Source of the DNA: Sphingomonas sp. NFR15
GTDB lineage: Bacteria; Pseudomonadota; Alphaproteobacteria; Sphingomonadales; Sphingomonadaceae
Direction of reading: 5' to 3'
Assembly: GCF_900103265.1 (NCBI RefSeq)
Contig: NZ_FMWX01000007.1
Span: 223,452 to 287,451 of the forward strand
Length of the DNA stretch: 64,000 bases
Part shown: one piece after another, positions 34,871 through 43,636 of the stretch
How the letters are laid out: each line of letters begins with the position of its first letter
How positions within the stretch are numbered: the first letter of the stretch is position 1
The notes under the pieces: model-generated
Seen by the model: the letters and a program-made list of their open reading frames with translations, nothing else
What the model was told of the DNA's origin: nothing
Database searches by the model: none
Position numbers and translations under genes: made by a program

Positions 34871-37800
34871 ACCTCGCCTTCACCGCATTTCGTCTCGCCG
34901 AAATGCTGGCCGAGCCGGATGTCGTGTTCCTCGCCGACGATGAGCAACAGGCCGAGGCGCTCGCCGCCGCGCTCGGCGCGCTGCTGTCGGACGATCGCGT
35001 CATCTTCGTGCCGTCGAGTGATGCGTTGCCGGGGGACAGCTCGCCAGCGTCCCCGGCCAATACCGGTAAGCGCGTCGCGGCGCTGCGGCGGCTGCGGCTG
35101 GCGCAACAGCGGCAGGACCGCGCGCATGTCGCGCTGGTCCTGAGTGGCGAGGCGGCGGCGCGGCGCTATCCGCCCGCCGAGGCGTTCGACAGCGCGCCGC
35201 CCGAACTGCGCGCGGGCGCGTCGATCGACGCGCAGGCTTTCGCCGCGCTGGCCGAAGGTCTCGGCTATTTCGCCGACGATCGCGTCGATGAGCCGGGCGA
35301 GATGGCGATCCGCGACGCCGTGATCGACATCTATCCTGCCGATGCCGGGCTGCCGGCGCGGATCGACATCGCCGACGGGCGGATCACCGAAATCCGATCG
35401 TACGATCCCGCCACCCAGCGCACCGTCGAAACGCTCGACGCGCTCGAAATCGGTCGCGCCGCCGAGCCGCCGCTCGGCCAGGCGGTGCCGATCCTGTCGC
35501 ACCTGACCACCGGCGCGATCGTGCTGGCTGACAAGGCCGACCGGCGGCGCGCGCGGTTCCTGCAACTGGCGTCGGATGCTGCGGAGCGCGGCGGCGGCGC
35601 GGTCGATGCCATCGCGGAGGCGGATTGGACGGCGGCGCTGGCGGACTGGAAGATCGCCGAAATCGGTGAGGAGTTCGAGCCTGTGCCGCGTTTCGCGGAA
35701 AAGCGCGGCGCGCTGGCCGCGCTCGCCAAGTTCGCGACGCCACGCCTCGATACGCGCGCGCTGGTGCTGGCCGGCAGCCGGCGCGACCTGCGCTTCTTGC
35801 GCGGCAAGATCGCCAAGCGGCTCGGCATCGAGATCGGCGAGGCTGACAGTCTCGCCGACCTTGCCGCGCTCACGCCCGGCGCGGCGAGCGCGATCGTGAT
35901 GCCGGTCGAGTGCGGGTTTGTCGACGCGCAGCGGATCGTGATCGCTGCCGGCGACCTGCTCGGCAGCCGCGCGGTGCTCGATGATGTACCGGCGTTGGCG
36001 TCGGAGCGCTGGAACGGCGGTGTCGGCGACATTCGCATCGGCGACGTCGTCATCCACGAGGATCACGGCGCGGCGCGCGTCGCCGGCCTCGAACCCGCGC
36101 CCGAGGCGAGTGGCGCGGGCCGCGAGATGATCGCGCTCGAATATGCCGACGGCGCGCGCCGGCTGGTCGAGATCGACGATGCCGACCGGATCTGGCGCTA
36201 TGGCGCGGATGCCGATGCGGTCACGCTCGACAAGCTCGACGGCTCCTCGTGGCAGAAGCGGCGCGGCACGATCCAGGCGGCGATCGCGGAAAGCGCCAGG
36301 CAATTGGCCAAGCTGGCGGCCGCGCGCGAGACGCTCACCGCGCCGGTGATCGAACCCGATCCCGCCGCCTATGAGCGGTTCGTCCACGGCTTCCCGTTCA
36401 ACGAGACCGCCGACCAGGCGCGCGCGATCCATGCGGTGCGCGCCGATCTCGCCAGCGGCAAACCGATGGACCGGCTCGTCGTCGGCGACGTGGGCTATGG
36501 CAAGACCGAGGTCGCGCTGCGCGCCGCGGCGCTTGCCGCGCTCGCTGGCTATCAGGTCATCGTCGCCGCGCCGACCACCGTGCTGGTCCGCCAGCATCTC
36601 GAAAGCTTCCGCCGTCGCTTCGCGGCATCTGGCATCACCGTCGCCGGGCTCTCGCGCTTGTCGAGCGCGGCGGAGAAGAAGACGGTCAAGGCCGGGCTCG
36701 CCGACGGATCGATCCAGATTGTCGTCGGAACCGGCGCGGTGATGGGCAAGGGCGTGCGCTATGCCAAGCTAGGGCTGGTGGTGATCGACGAGGAGCAGCG
36801 CTTCGGCGCGGCTGACAAGGCGCGGCTGCGCGGATCGGGCGAGACGCATCTGCTCGCGCTCAGCGCCACGCCGATCCCGCGCACGCTGCAGATGGCGCTG
36901 GTCGGGCTCCAGCAAATCTCGGTCATCGGCACCCCGCCGGCGCGGCGCCAGCCGATCCGCACCAGCGTGGACCATTATGACGACGCGCGGCTGCGCACCG
37001 CCTTGTTGCGCGAGAAAAGCCGGGGCGGGCAGAGCTTCGTCGTGGTGCCGCGGATCGAGGACATGGCGCCGCTCGCGGAGAAACTGCGCCGCGCCGCGCC
37101 CGACCTCGCGCTGGTACAGGCGCACGGCAAGCTGCCGGCCGCCGAGATCGACGCGGTGATGGTCGGCTTCGCGGAAGGCGAGGGCGACATCCTGCTCGCC
37201 ACCAACATCATCGAGGCCGGGCTCGACGTGCCGCGCGCCAATACGATGATCGTCTGGCGCGCCGACCGCTTCGGGCTGGCGCAGCTCCACCAGTTGCGCG
37301 GCCGCGTCGGGCGGGGCAACCGGCGCGGGCAGGTGATCCTGCTCACCAAGACCGAGGATGCGATCGGCGAGCGCACGCTCAAGCGGCTGCGCACGCTGGC
37401 GACGTTCGACCGGCTCGGCGCCGGCTTCGAGATCAGCGCGCGCGATCTCGACATGCGCGGTGCGGGCGATCTGCTCGGCGACGATCAGACCGGGCATATG
37501 AAGCTGATCGGCACCGATCTGTACCAGCATCTGCTCGGCGGCGCTTTGCGCGAGGCGCGGGGCGAAACGGTGGAGCACTGGACGCCCGAACTCAATCTCG
37601 GCGAAGCGGGCGCGTTCCCCGAAAGCTGGATACCCGAACCCGACGTGCGGCTGGCGCTCTACGTTCGCTACGCGCGGATCGAGGACGATGCCGCGCTCGA
37701 CGCGTTCGAGGAGGAATTGCTCGATCGCTTCGGGCCGCTGCCGCCCGCCGCCGCCGCTCTGATGCTGCGCGCGCGCATCCGGATCGCCGCGCATGCGCTC

Positions 37801-37983
37801 AGGATCGAGCGGATCGATGCCGGCACGGCGGCGATCGCGCTCACGCCCAGGCGCGGGTTCGATGCCGATGCGAAGGCGGCGGGGCTGGACGAGAAGAACG
37901 GGCGGCTGCTGCTGCGCGAGCCCGCCGACGACCCCGCCCGTAGTGAGCGCGTTCACGCTTTGCTGGAAGACCTCGCGGCCTGA
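34867..37983 (+). CDS. Mfd-like superfamily 2 helicase, shortened N-terminus
   Basis: A 1038-residue protein related to the transcription-repair coupling factor Mfd. From the N-terminus it has a shortened UvrB-like module (with FVPSSDALPGDSSPAS and a strand-rich region), a CarD-like RNA polymerase-interaction domain (IRIGDVVIHEDHGAARVAGL, about residue 388), then a RecG/Mfd helicase core with Walker A GDVGYGKTEVA (about 540), DEEQ box (about 641), LSATPIPRTLQMAL, and RGRVGRGNRRGQ, followed by the Mfd-type C-terminal domain. Motif II reads DEEQ where classic Mfd has DEEH. The GTG at 34867 overlaps a short coupled ORF. It may be a second Mfd paralogue rather than the main one; its role is inferred. 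Confidence 0.84.
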   Translation: MNLAFTAFRLAEMLAEPDVVFLADDEQQAEALAAALGALLSDDRVIFVPSSDALPGDSSPASPANTGKRVAALRRLRLAQQRQDRAHVALVLSGEAAARRYPPAEAFDSAPPELRAGASIDAQAFAALAEGLGYFADDRVDEPGEMAIRDAVIDIYPADAGLPARIDIADGRITEIRSYDPATQRTVETLDALEIGRAAEPPLGQAVPILSHLTTGAIVLADKADRRRARFLQLASDAAERGGGAVDAIAEADWTAALADWKIAEIGEEFEPVPRFAEKRGALAALAKFATPRLDTRALVLAGSRRDLRFLRGKIAKRLGIEIGEADSLADLAALTPGAASAIVMPVECGFVDAQRIVIAAGDLLGSRAVLDDVPALASERWNGGVGDIRIGDVVIHEDHGAARVAGLEPAPEASGAGREMIALEYADGARRLVEIDDADRIWRYGADADAVTLDKLDGSSWQKRRGTIQAAIAESARQLAKLAAARETLTAPVIEPDPAAYERFVHGFPFNETADQARAIHAVRADLASGKPMDRLVVGDVGYGKTEVALRAAALAALAGYQVIVAAPTTVLVRQHLESFRRRFAASGITVAGLSRLSSAAEKKTVKAGLADGSIQIVVGTGAVMGKGVRYAKLGLVVIDEEQRFGAADKARLRGSGETHLLALSATPIPRTLQMALVGLQQISVIGTPPARRQPIRTSVDHYDDARLRTALLREKSRGGQSFVVVPRIEDMAPLAEKLRRAAPDLALVQAHGKLPAAEIDAVMVGFAEGEGDILLATNIIEAGLDVPRANTMIVWRADRFGLAQLHQLRGRVGRGNRRGQVILLTKTEDAIGERTLKRLRTLATFDRLGAGFEISARDLDMRGAGDLLGDDQTGHMKLIGTDLYQHLLGGALREARGETVEHWTPELNLGEAGAFPESWIPEPDVRLALYVRYARIEDDAALDAFEEELLDRFGPLPPAAAALMLRARIRIAAHALRIERIDAGTAAIALTPRRGFDADAKAAGLDEKNGRLLLREPADDPARSERVHALLEDLAA

Positions 37984-38693
37984 AGTGCGAGCGCGTTCGG
38001 CAGCGCCGCGCCCGAAGCGGTGTTGTCGAAGATCACCCAGCTTTCCGCCGCTTGGCCGTGTGCGATCCGCGCGGCGAGTGTCCGCACCTGCTCGTCCGAA
38101 TAGGGCGAGCGATACATTCGCGGACTGCCATGGAGGCGGTGATAGGCGAGACCGCACCACCCGCCGGGGCGTGCGGCGGCCTCGCACAAAGCCGGATCGG
38201 CGGCGACACGGGCGATGTGGTGTTCGGCGAGCAAAGCGTCGGCTTCGGGTTCGAACCAGGATGGATGCCGCGGCTCACACACGGCTCGCGCGGGAATCGT
38301 CCGTGCCAGCGTCGCGAAGAAATCAACCGCGACCGCCCGGTCGAACACGAGGCTCGGCGGAAGCTGGACTAGCAGCGGACCGAGATGCTCCGCGAGCGGT
38401 GCGATCTGTCCGGCGAACGCGCTCAGCAGGTCGTCGCACCCGACCAGCCGGGCGCCGTGGGTGATCGTCTTGGGCAGTTTCACGGCGAAACGGAAATCGG
38501 CCGGAACGCTCGCCGCCCAACGCGCGAAAGTCGATGGGCGATGCGGGCGGTAGAACGTGCTGTTGATCTCGACCGCGCCAAGTCGCGCGGCATAGCGTTC
38601 AAGCCCGCTGCCTTGGGCAGGAAAGTCGCCGCGTGTCGCGGCCGAGATCGCCCAACCTGCCGTGCCGATCCTGAAAGCCGTTCCCGTCACCAT
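37953..38693 (-). CDS. DUF72 family protein
   Basis: A 246-residue protein of the DUF72 (YecE-like) family, a TIM-barrel-like fold of unknown biochemical function. Diagnostic stretches are FRIGTAGWAIS at the N-terminus, the LGAVEINSTFYRPHRPSTFARWAASVP segment, FRFAVKLPKTITH, and VCEPRHPSWF near residue 140. The start ATG at 38693 gives the family N-terminus. Its 3' end overlaps the end of the Mfd-like gene by 31 bp in a convergent arrangement. No regulatory feature was seen. Confidence 0.88.
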   Translation of the reverse strand: MVTGTAFRIGTAGWAISAATRGDFPAQGSGLERYAARLGAVEINSTFYRPHRPSTFARWAASVPADFRFAVKLPKTITHGARLVGCDDLLSAFAGQIAPLAEHLGPLLVQLPPSLVFDRAVAVDFFATLARTIPARAVCEPRHPSWFEPEADALLAEHHIARVAADPALCEAAARPGGWCGLAYHRLHGSPRMYRSPYSDEQVRTLAARIAHGQAAESWVIFDNTASGAALPNALALQAARSSSKA

Positions 38694-39052
38694 TGCACCA
38701 TATCCGCAATACCTTGCATCATATTGGAATAACGCAAAGTTCCTGTTGCTGCTGGAACGGCGGGCGGACGCCGGGGGTTGCGTGTTCCAATGCGTTGCTT
38801 GCCGGCCGAAACCGGCATCCGGTCTCTGCGCCACACTTTCGTCCTGAGGCGCCTGAGCGTACGCAGGCCACAAAGTCGCCGCCTTTCGTTCATCCTGCCG
38901 CAAGAAACCGTTGCAGAAATGTGACAAATTCGGCGGTTGCCGATTAATCGCCGTTGCAGTGCAACAACCGCGGTCGAACCTAGTTCAGTGGGCCTCGGGA
39001 CACCGGACGCCTCGGCGGCCAGCCCGACGTGTCAGATTAAAAGGTCATAAAG
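38694..39052. promoter_or_regulatory. Intergenic region before the outer-membrane barrel gene
   Basis: This 359-bp region carries no credible gene. It contains adjacent palindromes (38941-38965), a 9-bp direct repeat CCGTTGCAG at 38908-38916 and 38951-38959 (43 bp apart, about four helical turns), and a ribosome-site-like AAAAGG before the barrel gene. The first 240 bp show nothing else I can support. Confidence 0.5.
38941..38965. promoter_or_regulatory. Adjacent palindromes upstream of the outer-membrane barrel gene
   Basis: CGATTAATCG (38941-38950) is a perfect 10-bp palindrome, and GTTGCAGTGCAAC (38953-38965) is a perfect 6-1-6 inverted repeat two bases further on. They lie about 90-110 bp before the barrel start, a typical operator distance. 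The binding protein is unknown. Confidence 0.4.
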
Positions 39053-39691
39053 ATGCTGAAACTTAAACTCGCCGCCGCCGCTCTGGCCGTCTTCGCAGCC
39101 GCTCCGGCTGTCGCTCAGGATACGGCGGCTCCGGCCGGGACCGAGACCGCGCCCGACGGCACCAAGGCGTTCGGGATCGAGCCGTATGTCGGCGTGATGG
39201 GCGGCTGGGAGCAGTTCGACAACGAGCCGAATCACGGCATCCCGCGCGCGCTGAACGCCAATGGTTCGCTGCGGAACAACTATCGCCTCGCCGGCGCGCT
39301 GGTGCAGGGCGTCGCGGGCGTCAACGTTCCGCTCGGGCCGGTGTTCGTCGGTGTGGAAGGTAGCGTCGCCAAGGGCGTTTCCGGCAACATCGACTGGGAA
39401 TATGGCGCCGCCGGCCGCTTCGGTGTCCGCGCCGGCGATAGCGGCATGTTCTACGGCAAGGTCGGCTATCAGTGGGTCGATTTCGACCATTATTCGACCT
39501 ATTCGACCGGCAACCGGAACAAGAAGAACTATAACGACATGACCTACGGGATCGGCACCGAGTTCGGCCCCAAGGACATCGGCCTGAAGGGCATCACCGG
39601 CAACGCGGGCTTCCGTATCCGCGCGGAGGTCAACACCTATGGCGATTTCCACAGCTTCCGCCCGATGATGGGCGTCATCACGCACTTCTAA
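39053..39691 (+). CDS. Outer-membrane beta-barrel (opacity/porin-like) protein
   Basis: A 212-residue secreted protein with a signal peptide ending in APAVAQD (about residue 22) and a predicted eight-stranded barrel of alternating polar and hydrophobic residues, ending in the aromatic GVITHF. Repeated aromatic-glycine patterns such as GVMGGWEQFDN and MFYGKVGYQWVDFDHYS fit opacity-family outer-membrane proteins. It is followed at once by a strong terminator and so is probably a single-gene transcript. Which ligand or role it has is unknown. Confidence 0.85.
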   Translation: MLKLKLAAAALAVFAAAPAVAQDTAAPAGTETAPDGTKAFGIEPYVGVMGGWEQFDNEPNHGIPRALNANGSLRNNYRLAGALVQGVAGVNVPLGPVFVGVEGSVAKGVSGNIDWEYGAAGRFGVRAGDSGMFYGKVGYQWVDFDHYSTYSTGNRNKKNYNDMTYGIGTEFGPKDIGLKGITGNAGFRIRAEVNTYGDFHSFRPMMGVITHF

Positions 39692-39714
39692 GCCGTCCGG
39701 CTTGGTGTGCCTGG

Positions 39715-39748
39715 AAGGGGCGGGGGATGCGACATTCCCCGCCCCTTT
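39715..39748 (+). terminator. Rho-independent terminator after the barrel gene
   Basis: A 13-bp arm AAGGGGCGGGGGA (39715-39727), a 7-base loop and a near-perfect complementary arm TTCCCCGCCCCTT (39735-39747) are followed by T residues. It lies 24 bp after the stop codon and also backs the convergent 85-residue ORF, so it can serve both directions. Confidence 0.85.
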
Positions 39749-39761
39749 ATCATGCCCGGTC

Positions 39762-40019
39762 TCAGAGGCCGACCTTCTCAAGTGCGGACGCGAGTTCGAC
39801 GTCGATCTCGGTACCGCCCTTGGGTGTCAGGCGGTTGAGCGCGGTCTGGACCCGTTTCTGCGCGACCTGCAGCGTCTTGTGTCGCACATCGCGGATCGCG
39901 TTGGTGCGCCACGACCGGCTTTCGCCGAGCAAAGCGGCCCATTTGGCCTCCTCCGCCGCCAGGATCGCGAGCGCGAGGCGCAGGCCGTCCCGCTGGCCAT
40001 GCGCGTAATCGTCGGACAT
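39762..40019 (-). CDS. Small conserved-looking hypothetical protein
   Basis: An 85-residue, mostly helical and charged protein with a central RSWRTNAIRDVRHKTLQVAQKRVQTALNRL stretch and no membrane segment or signal peptide. It is convergent with the barrel gene terminator and divergent from the MscS gene. I do not recognise a family. A GGAGGTGCC ribosome site lies just before the ATG at 40019, which supports expression. Confidence 0.65.
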   Translation of the reverse strand: MSDDYAHGQRDGLRLALAILAAEEAKWAALLGESRSWRTNAIRDVRHKTLQVAQKRVQTALNRLTPKGGTEIDVELASALEKVGL

Positions 40020-40133
40020 CAGGCACCTCCATCACACGCGTCACCGCACCGCCTACCGGATCGGCGCGGATCGAGCCATAACGCGATGCGCGTTCCATCT
40101 GGGCTTGGCGTTTGGCAGGCGATAGGGAGCGGC

Positions 40134-42530
40134 ATGATTTCGCGCTTCCTCGTGCCGCTGCTGTCCATGCTGCTGGCGATCACCCCCGCCGTCGCGCAGG
40201 ATGTCGATCCGATCATCGCCGCCACCCGCGCGCTCGACAATGACGGTCGCGAATTCGACGCGGTCGATTCCGCCTTCAACGGCCATACCGATCCGGTCGA
40301 GGCCGAGGCGTTGCAGGACCGGGCGATCGCGGTGAAGCAGGATAGCGCGATGCAGGTCGCCGCGCTGTCGGCACAGCTCCAGCTCATCGACGCGCGCGTC
40401 GCGCAGCTCGGGCCGGTCACGCCCGGCGTGATCGAGACGCCGGACATCCAGGCGCAGCGCAAGTTGCTCACCCGCCAGCGCTCGGTCGTCGATTCGGCGA
40501 TCAAGCGCGGCAAGTTGCTCGGCACCGAGGCGGATCAGCTTTCCGCCGAGATCGGCCGCAGCCGCACCGAAGCCTTTTCGGAGCGGATGTCGGTGCAGGT
40601 CGCCTCGCCGCTGACGCCGGATTTCTGGGGGCCTTTGATTCGCTCGCTCCCGCGTGACGGGCGGCGGCTGAGCGCCTTCGTCGGCGCCGAGGCCGACGCG
40701 ATCAGGACCCGCGCGCTGCGCGGTGGCCTGCCGGCGGCGCTGTTCGGCCTGATCGTCGGCATCGCGCTGATCTGGCCGGTGCGGATCGGGCTGCGCGCGG
40801 CGGGGCGGCGCTACGTCATCGAGCGGGTGCCCGGCAATCGGATCCGACGTTCGGGTCTCGCGCTGTGGCTTACGTTCGTTGGCACGCTGGTGCCGTGGCT
40901 GGCTTCGGTCGCGGTGGTGAGCGGGCTGCGCGCGGGCGGCATGATCGCGCCGGCCTGGGACAAGCTGGCCGCGAACTTCGAACAGACCAGCTTCGTCGCC
41001 GCGCTGATCGCGGCGCTGGGCGGCGCGCTGCTCCAGCGCCGCCAGGCATCGTGGCGTTTGGTCGATCTCACCGACGAAAGCGCCAACCGCCTGCGCCCGT
41101 GGACTTTCGCGGCGGCGGCGGTGACGATGCTGAGCGTGCTGCTGCTCGCGGTGCGCAGCGGCGTGGGCGCGAGCGGCCCGGTGCAGGCGGTGACCGAAGC
41201 CTTCGCCACGGTCCTCTATCTCATGCTCGTGCTCGGCATCCTGCTGACCGGCGCGCGCATGCGCGCGACCGCAGCGCGGACGGCGGACGAGGAGCGTGGC
41301 GATCAGTCGATCGTCGCCTTCCTCTCGCTCACCACCTGGGTGGTGCTGGCGGTATCCGCGGTGTCGCTCGCCACCGGATATGTGGCGTTTGCCTATTTCC
41401 TCGCGCGGTTCACGGTCTGGATCGCGGTGGTCGCGGCGGCATTATATCTGCTGTTGGTGGGCATCGACGACATTTGTTCGACGGTGTTCCGCCGCGACGG
41501 CAAGCTCGCCGACGCGGTCCATCACGGTTTCGGGGTGCGCCGCAGCCTGATCGACCAGTTCGGTGTGGCCCTGTCCGCGCTGCTCCGGCTGGTGATGATC
41601 CTGCTGGCGATGGGCCTCGTGCTGTTTCCGTTCGGATCGGACATCCCGACTCTGTTCGGGCAGATCAGCCGGATCGCGCAGGGTATCACGATCGGCCAGG
41701 TGACGATCTCGCCGAGTGCGATCCTGCGCGCGGCGGCGGTGCTCGCGGTGGGGCTGTTCGTGATGCGCGGCATCCAGAAGTGGCTGACCACGCGTTATTT
41801 GCCGGCGACCGAGCTCGACGCGGGCGCGCGCAACTCGATCGCGATGGTCGCGCGCTATATCGGGCTGATCCTCGTCGTGCTGTGGTCGCTGGCATCGCTC
41901 GGCATAGGCGTGGAGCGGATCGCGCTGCTGCTCTCGGCGCTGTCGGTCGGCATCGGCTTCGGTCTGCAGGCGATCACGCAGAATTTCGTCTCCGGCCTGA
42001 TCCTGCTCGCCGAGCGCCCGGTGAAGATCGGTGACTGGGTGCGGATCGGCGATCAGGAGGGCGACGTGAAGCGGATCAGCGTGCGCGCCACCGAAATCCA
42101 GATCGCCGACCGCTCGACCCTGATCGTGCCCAATTCCGAGCTCATCACCAAGTCGATCGTCAACAAGACGCTGTCCGATCCGATCGGGCGGATCCAGTTG
42201 CAATTCTCGGTGCCGATGGGGAGCGACATCGCGCAGGTGCGCGCGATGCTGATGGCGATCTACGACGCGCAGCCGGCGGTGCTAGACGATCCCAAGCCGG
42301 TGCTGTTCATCGACTCGCTCGTCGATGGCCGCATCAATTTCAACAGCTTCGCCTATGTGAACTCGCCACGCGCGGTGTATCCGACGCGCAGTGACATCTG
42401 GTTCGAACTGCTTACCAAGCTGCCGGAAGCCGGCATCGAGCTGGGCACCATGCCGCAGCAGGTGCAATGGATCGGCGCGCAGCCGACCGGCGCGCAGGGC
42501 GTGATCGGCGGAACGGGCGGAACGCCGTAG
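40134..42530 (+). CDS. MscS-family mechanosensitive channel with large N-terminal periplasmic domain
   Basis: A 798-residue mechanosensitive channel. Signal peptide (to about residue 22), periplasmic helical domain of the DUF3772 type (about 25-170), a series of roughly ten transmembrane helices (about 195-590), and a C-terminal MscS domain with pore and beta segments such as LSVGIGFGLQAITQNFVSGLILLAERPVKIGDWV and PNSELITKSIVNKT. It opens under membrane tension to release solutes. The start ATG at 40134 gives the signal peptide and is preceded by AGGGAG. It belongs to the MscK/YbdG-like long type. Confidence 0.92.
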   Translation: MISRFLVPLLSMLLAITPAVAQDVDPIIAATRALDNDGREFDAVDSAFNGHTDPVEAEALQDRAIAVKQDSAMQVAALSAQLQLIDARVAQLGPVTPGVIETPDIQAQRKLLTRQRSVVDSAIKRGKLLGTEADQLSAEIGRSRTEAFSERMSVQVASPLTPDFWGPLIRSLPRDGRRLSAFVGAEADAIRTRALRGGLPAALFGLIVGIALIWPVRIGLRAAGRRYVIERVPGNRIRRSGLALWLTFVGTLVPWLASVAVVSGLRAGGMIAPAWDKLAANFEQTSFVAALIAALGGALLQRRQASWRLVDLTDESANRLRPWTFAAAAVTMLSVLLLAVRSGVGASGPVQAVTEAFATVLYLMLVLGILLTGARMRATAARTADEERGDQSIVAFLSLTTWVVLAVSAVSLATGYVAFAYFLARFTVWIAVVAAALYLLLVGIDDICSTVFRRDGKLADAVHHGFGVRRSLIDQFGVALSALLRLVMILLAMGLVLFPFGSDIPTLFGQISRIAQGITIGQVTISPSAILRAAAVLAVGLFVMRGIQKWLTTRYLPATELDAGARNSIAMVARYIGLILVVLWSLASLGIGVERIALLLSALSVGIGFGLQAITQNFVSGLILLAERPVKIGDWVRIGDQEGDVKRISVRATEIQIADRSTLIVPNSELITKSIVNKTLSDPIGRIQLQFSVPMGSDIAQVRAMLMAIYDAQPAVLDDPKPVLFIDSLVDGRINFNSFAYVNSPRAVYPTRSDIWFELLTKLPEAGIELGTMPQQVQWIGAQPTGAQGVIGGTGGTP

Positions 42531-42622
42531 GCGCGCGCCGACTTCGGCGTTGGCACCGGGCGCGAAATCGCGCAAATCCGTGTTCAGACCCAAGATTAAC
42601 GGGCGAAGAAGCGGAGAGATGC

Positions 42623-43633
42623 ATGCGGACCCGATCGTCGACCCTGATCGCCATGATGCTCGCTGCCGCTGGCCCAGCGCGAGCCGATGACGTTCATATC
42701 GCGCCACCCTATCGGGATGCGCCGGAAATGACGGCACGCGCGGGCGAGTCCAAGGGAACGTTGCGAAGTTTCATCATGACCTCGCGCGAGAGCCGGATCT
42801 ATCCGGGCATTCGCCAGCGCGACACCGAGGCGACGCGCCGGCGCGACCCATATGGCAACCGGCTCGCCGCGCCCGAAGCGGCGCAGTCCGAACCGGCGCC
42901 GTATCGACGCGAGGTTTTCGTCTATGTTCCCGCCGGGTATCGGCCGGGCACCAAGGCGCCGCTGCTGGTGGTGCAGGACGGGCGCGACTATGCGGCACGG
43001 GTGGCGGCGGCGCTCGACGGCTTGATCGCGCGGCATCGCGTGCCCGCGATGGTGGCGGTGATGATCCAGTCCGGCGGTGGCGACGCGCAAGGGTCCGAGC
43101 GCGGGCTGGAATATGATACCGTGTCGGACCGTTACGCGCGGTTCGTCCAGACCGAGGTGCTGCCGCGTGTGGAACACCTCTACGGCGTTCGCTTCACCGA
43201 CGATCCTGCCGGCCGCGCGGCGATGGGCGGCAGCTCGGGTGCTGCGGCCGCATTCACGATGGCCTGGTTCCATCCCGAGTGGTTCGGCAAGGTGCTGTCC
43301 TATTCGGGAACGTTCGTGAATCAGGCGTCGCCCGCCGATCCCACGACACCGCACGGTGCCTGGGATTATCATGACCGGCTGATCCCGGCGGCGCCGGCGA
43401 AGCCGATCCGCATCTGGATGGAGGTGGGCGAGCGCGACCTGCACTGGCAAGACCCGGAAACCACCTATCACAATTGGCCGATGGCCAATGATCGCATGGC
43501 GGCGGCGCTCCGCGCCAAACGGTATGACTATCGGTACGTGACCGCCGCCGGCGCGGTGCATGTCGATGGCGACGTGATCGCACAGACCTTGCCCGGCGCG
43601 CTCGAATGGCTGTGGCGCGGCTATCCGCGCTGA
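42623..43633 (+). CDS. Secreted enterochelin-esterase-like alpha/beta hydrolase
   Basis: A 336-residue protein with a signal peptide (to about residue 21, ending PARAD) and an esterase D/enterochelin-esterase-type alpha/beta hydrolase domain. The opening REVFVYVPAGYRPGTKAPLLVVQDG is family-typical, the nucleophile motif AAMGGSSGAAAAF is near residue 206, and a C-terminal GAVHVDGDVIA segment may hold the catalytic His. It would cleave an ester in the periplasm; a siderophore or xylan ester are both possible. Stop meets the convergent lipid kinase gene 3 bp later. Confidence 0.86.
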   Translation: MRTRSSTLIAMMLAAAGPARADDVHIAPPYRDAPEMTARAGESKGTLRSFIMTSRESRIYPGIRQRDTEATRRRDPYGNRLAAPEAAQSEPAPYRREVFVYVPAGYRPGTKAPLLVVQDGRDYAARVAAALDGLIARHRVPAMVAVMIQSGGGDAQGSERGLEYDTVSDRYARFVQTEVLPRVEHLYGVRFTDDPAGRAAMGGSSGAAAAFTMAWFHPEWFGKVLSYSGTFVNQASPADPTTPHGAWDYHDRLIPAAPAKPIRIWMEVGERDLHWQDPETTYHNWPMANDRMAAALRAKRYDYRYVTAAGAVHVDGDVIAQTLPGALEWLWRGYPR

Positions 43634-43636
43634 GGA

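Noticed and set aside
34849..36597. 582-codon minus-strand open frame opposite the Mfd-like gene
   Set aside because: Shadow frame; composition lacks hydrophobic core patterns and no motifs are seen.
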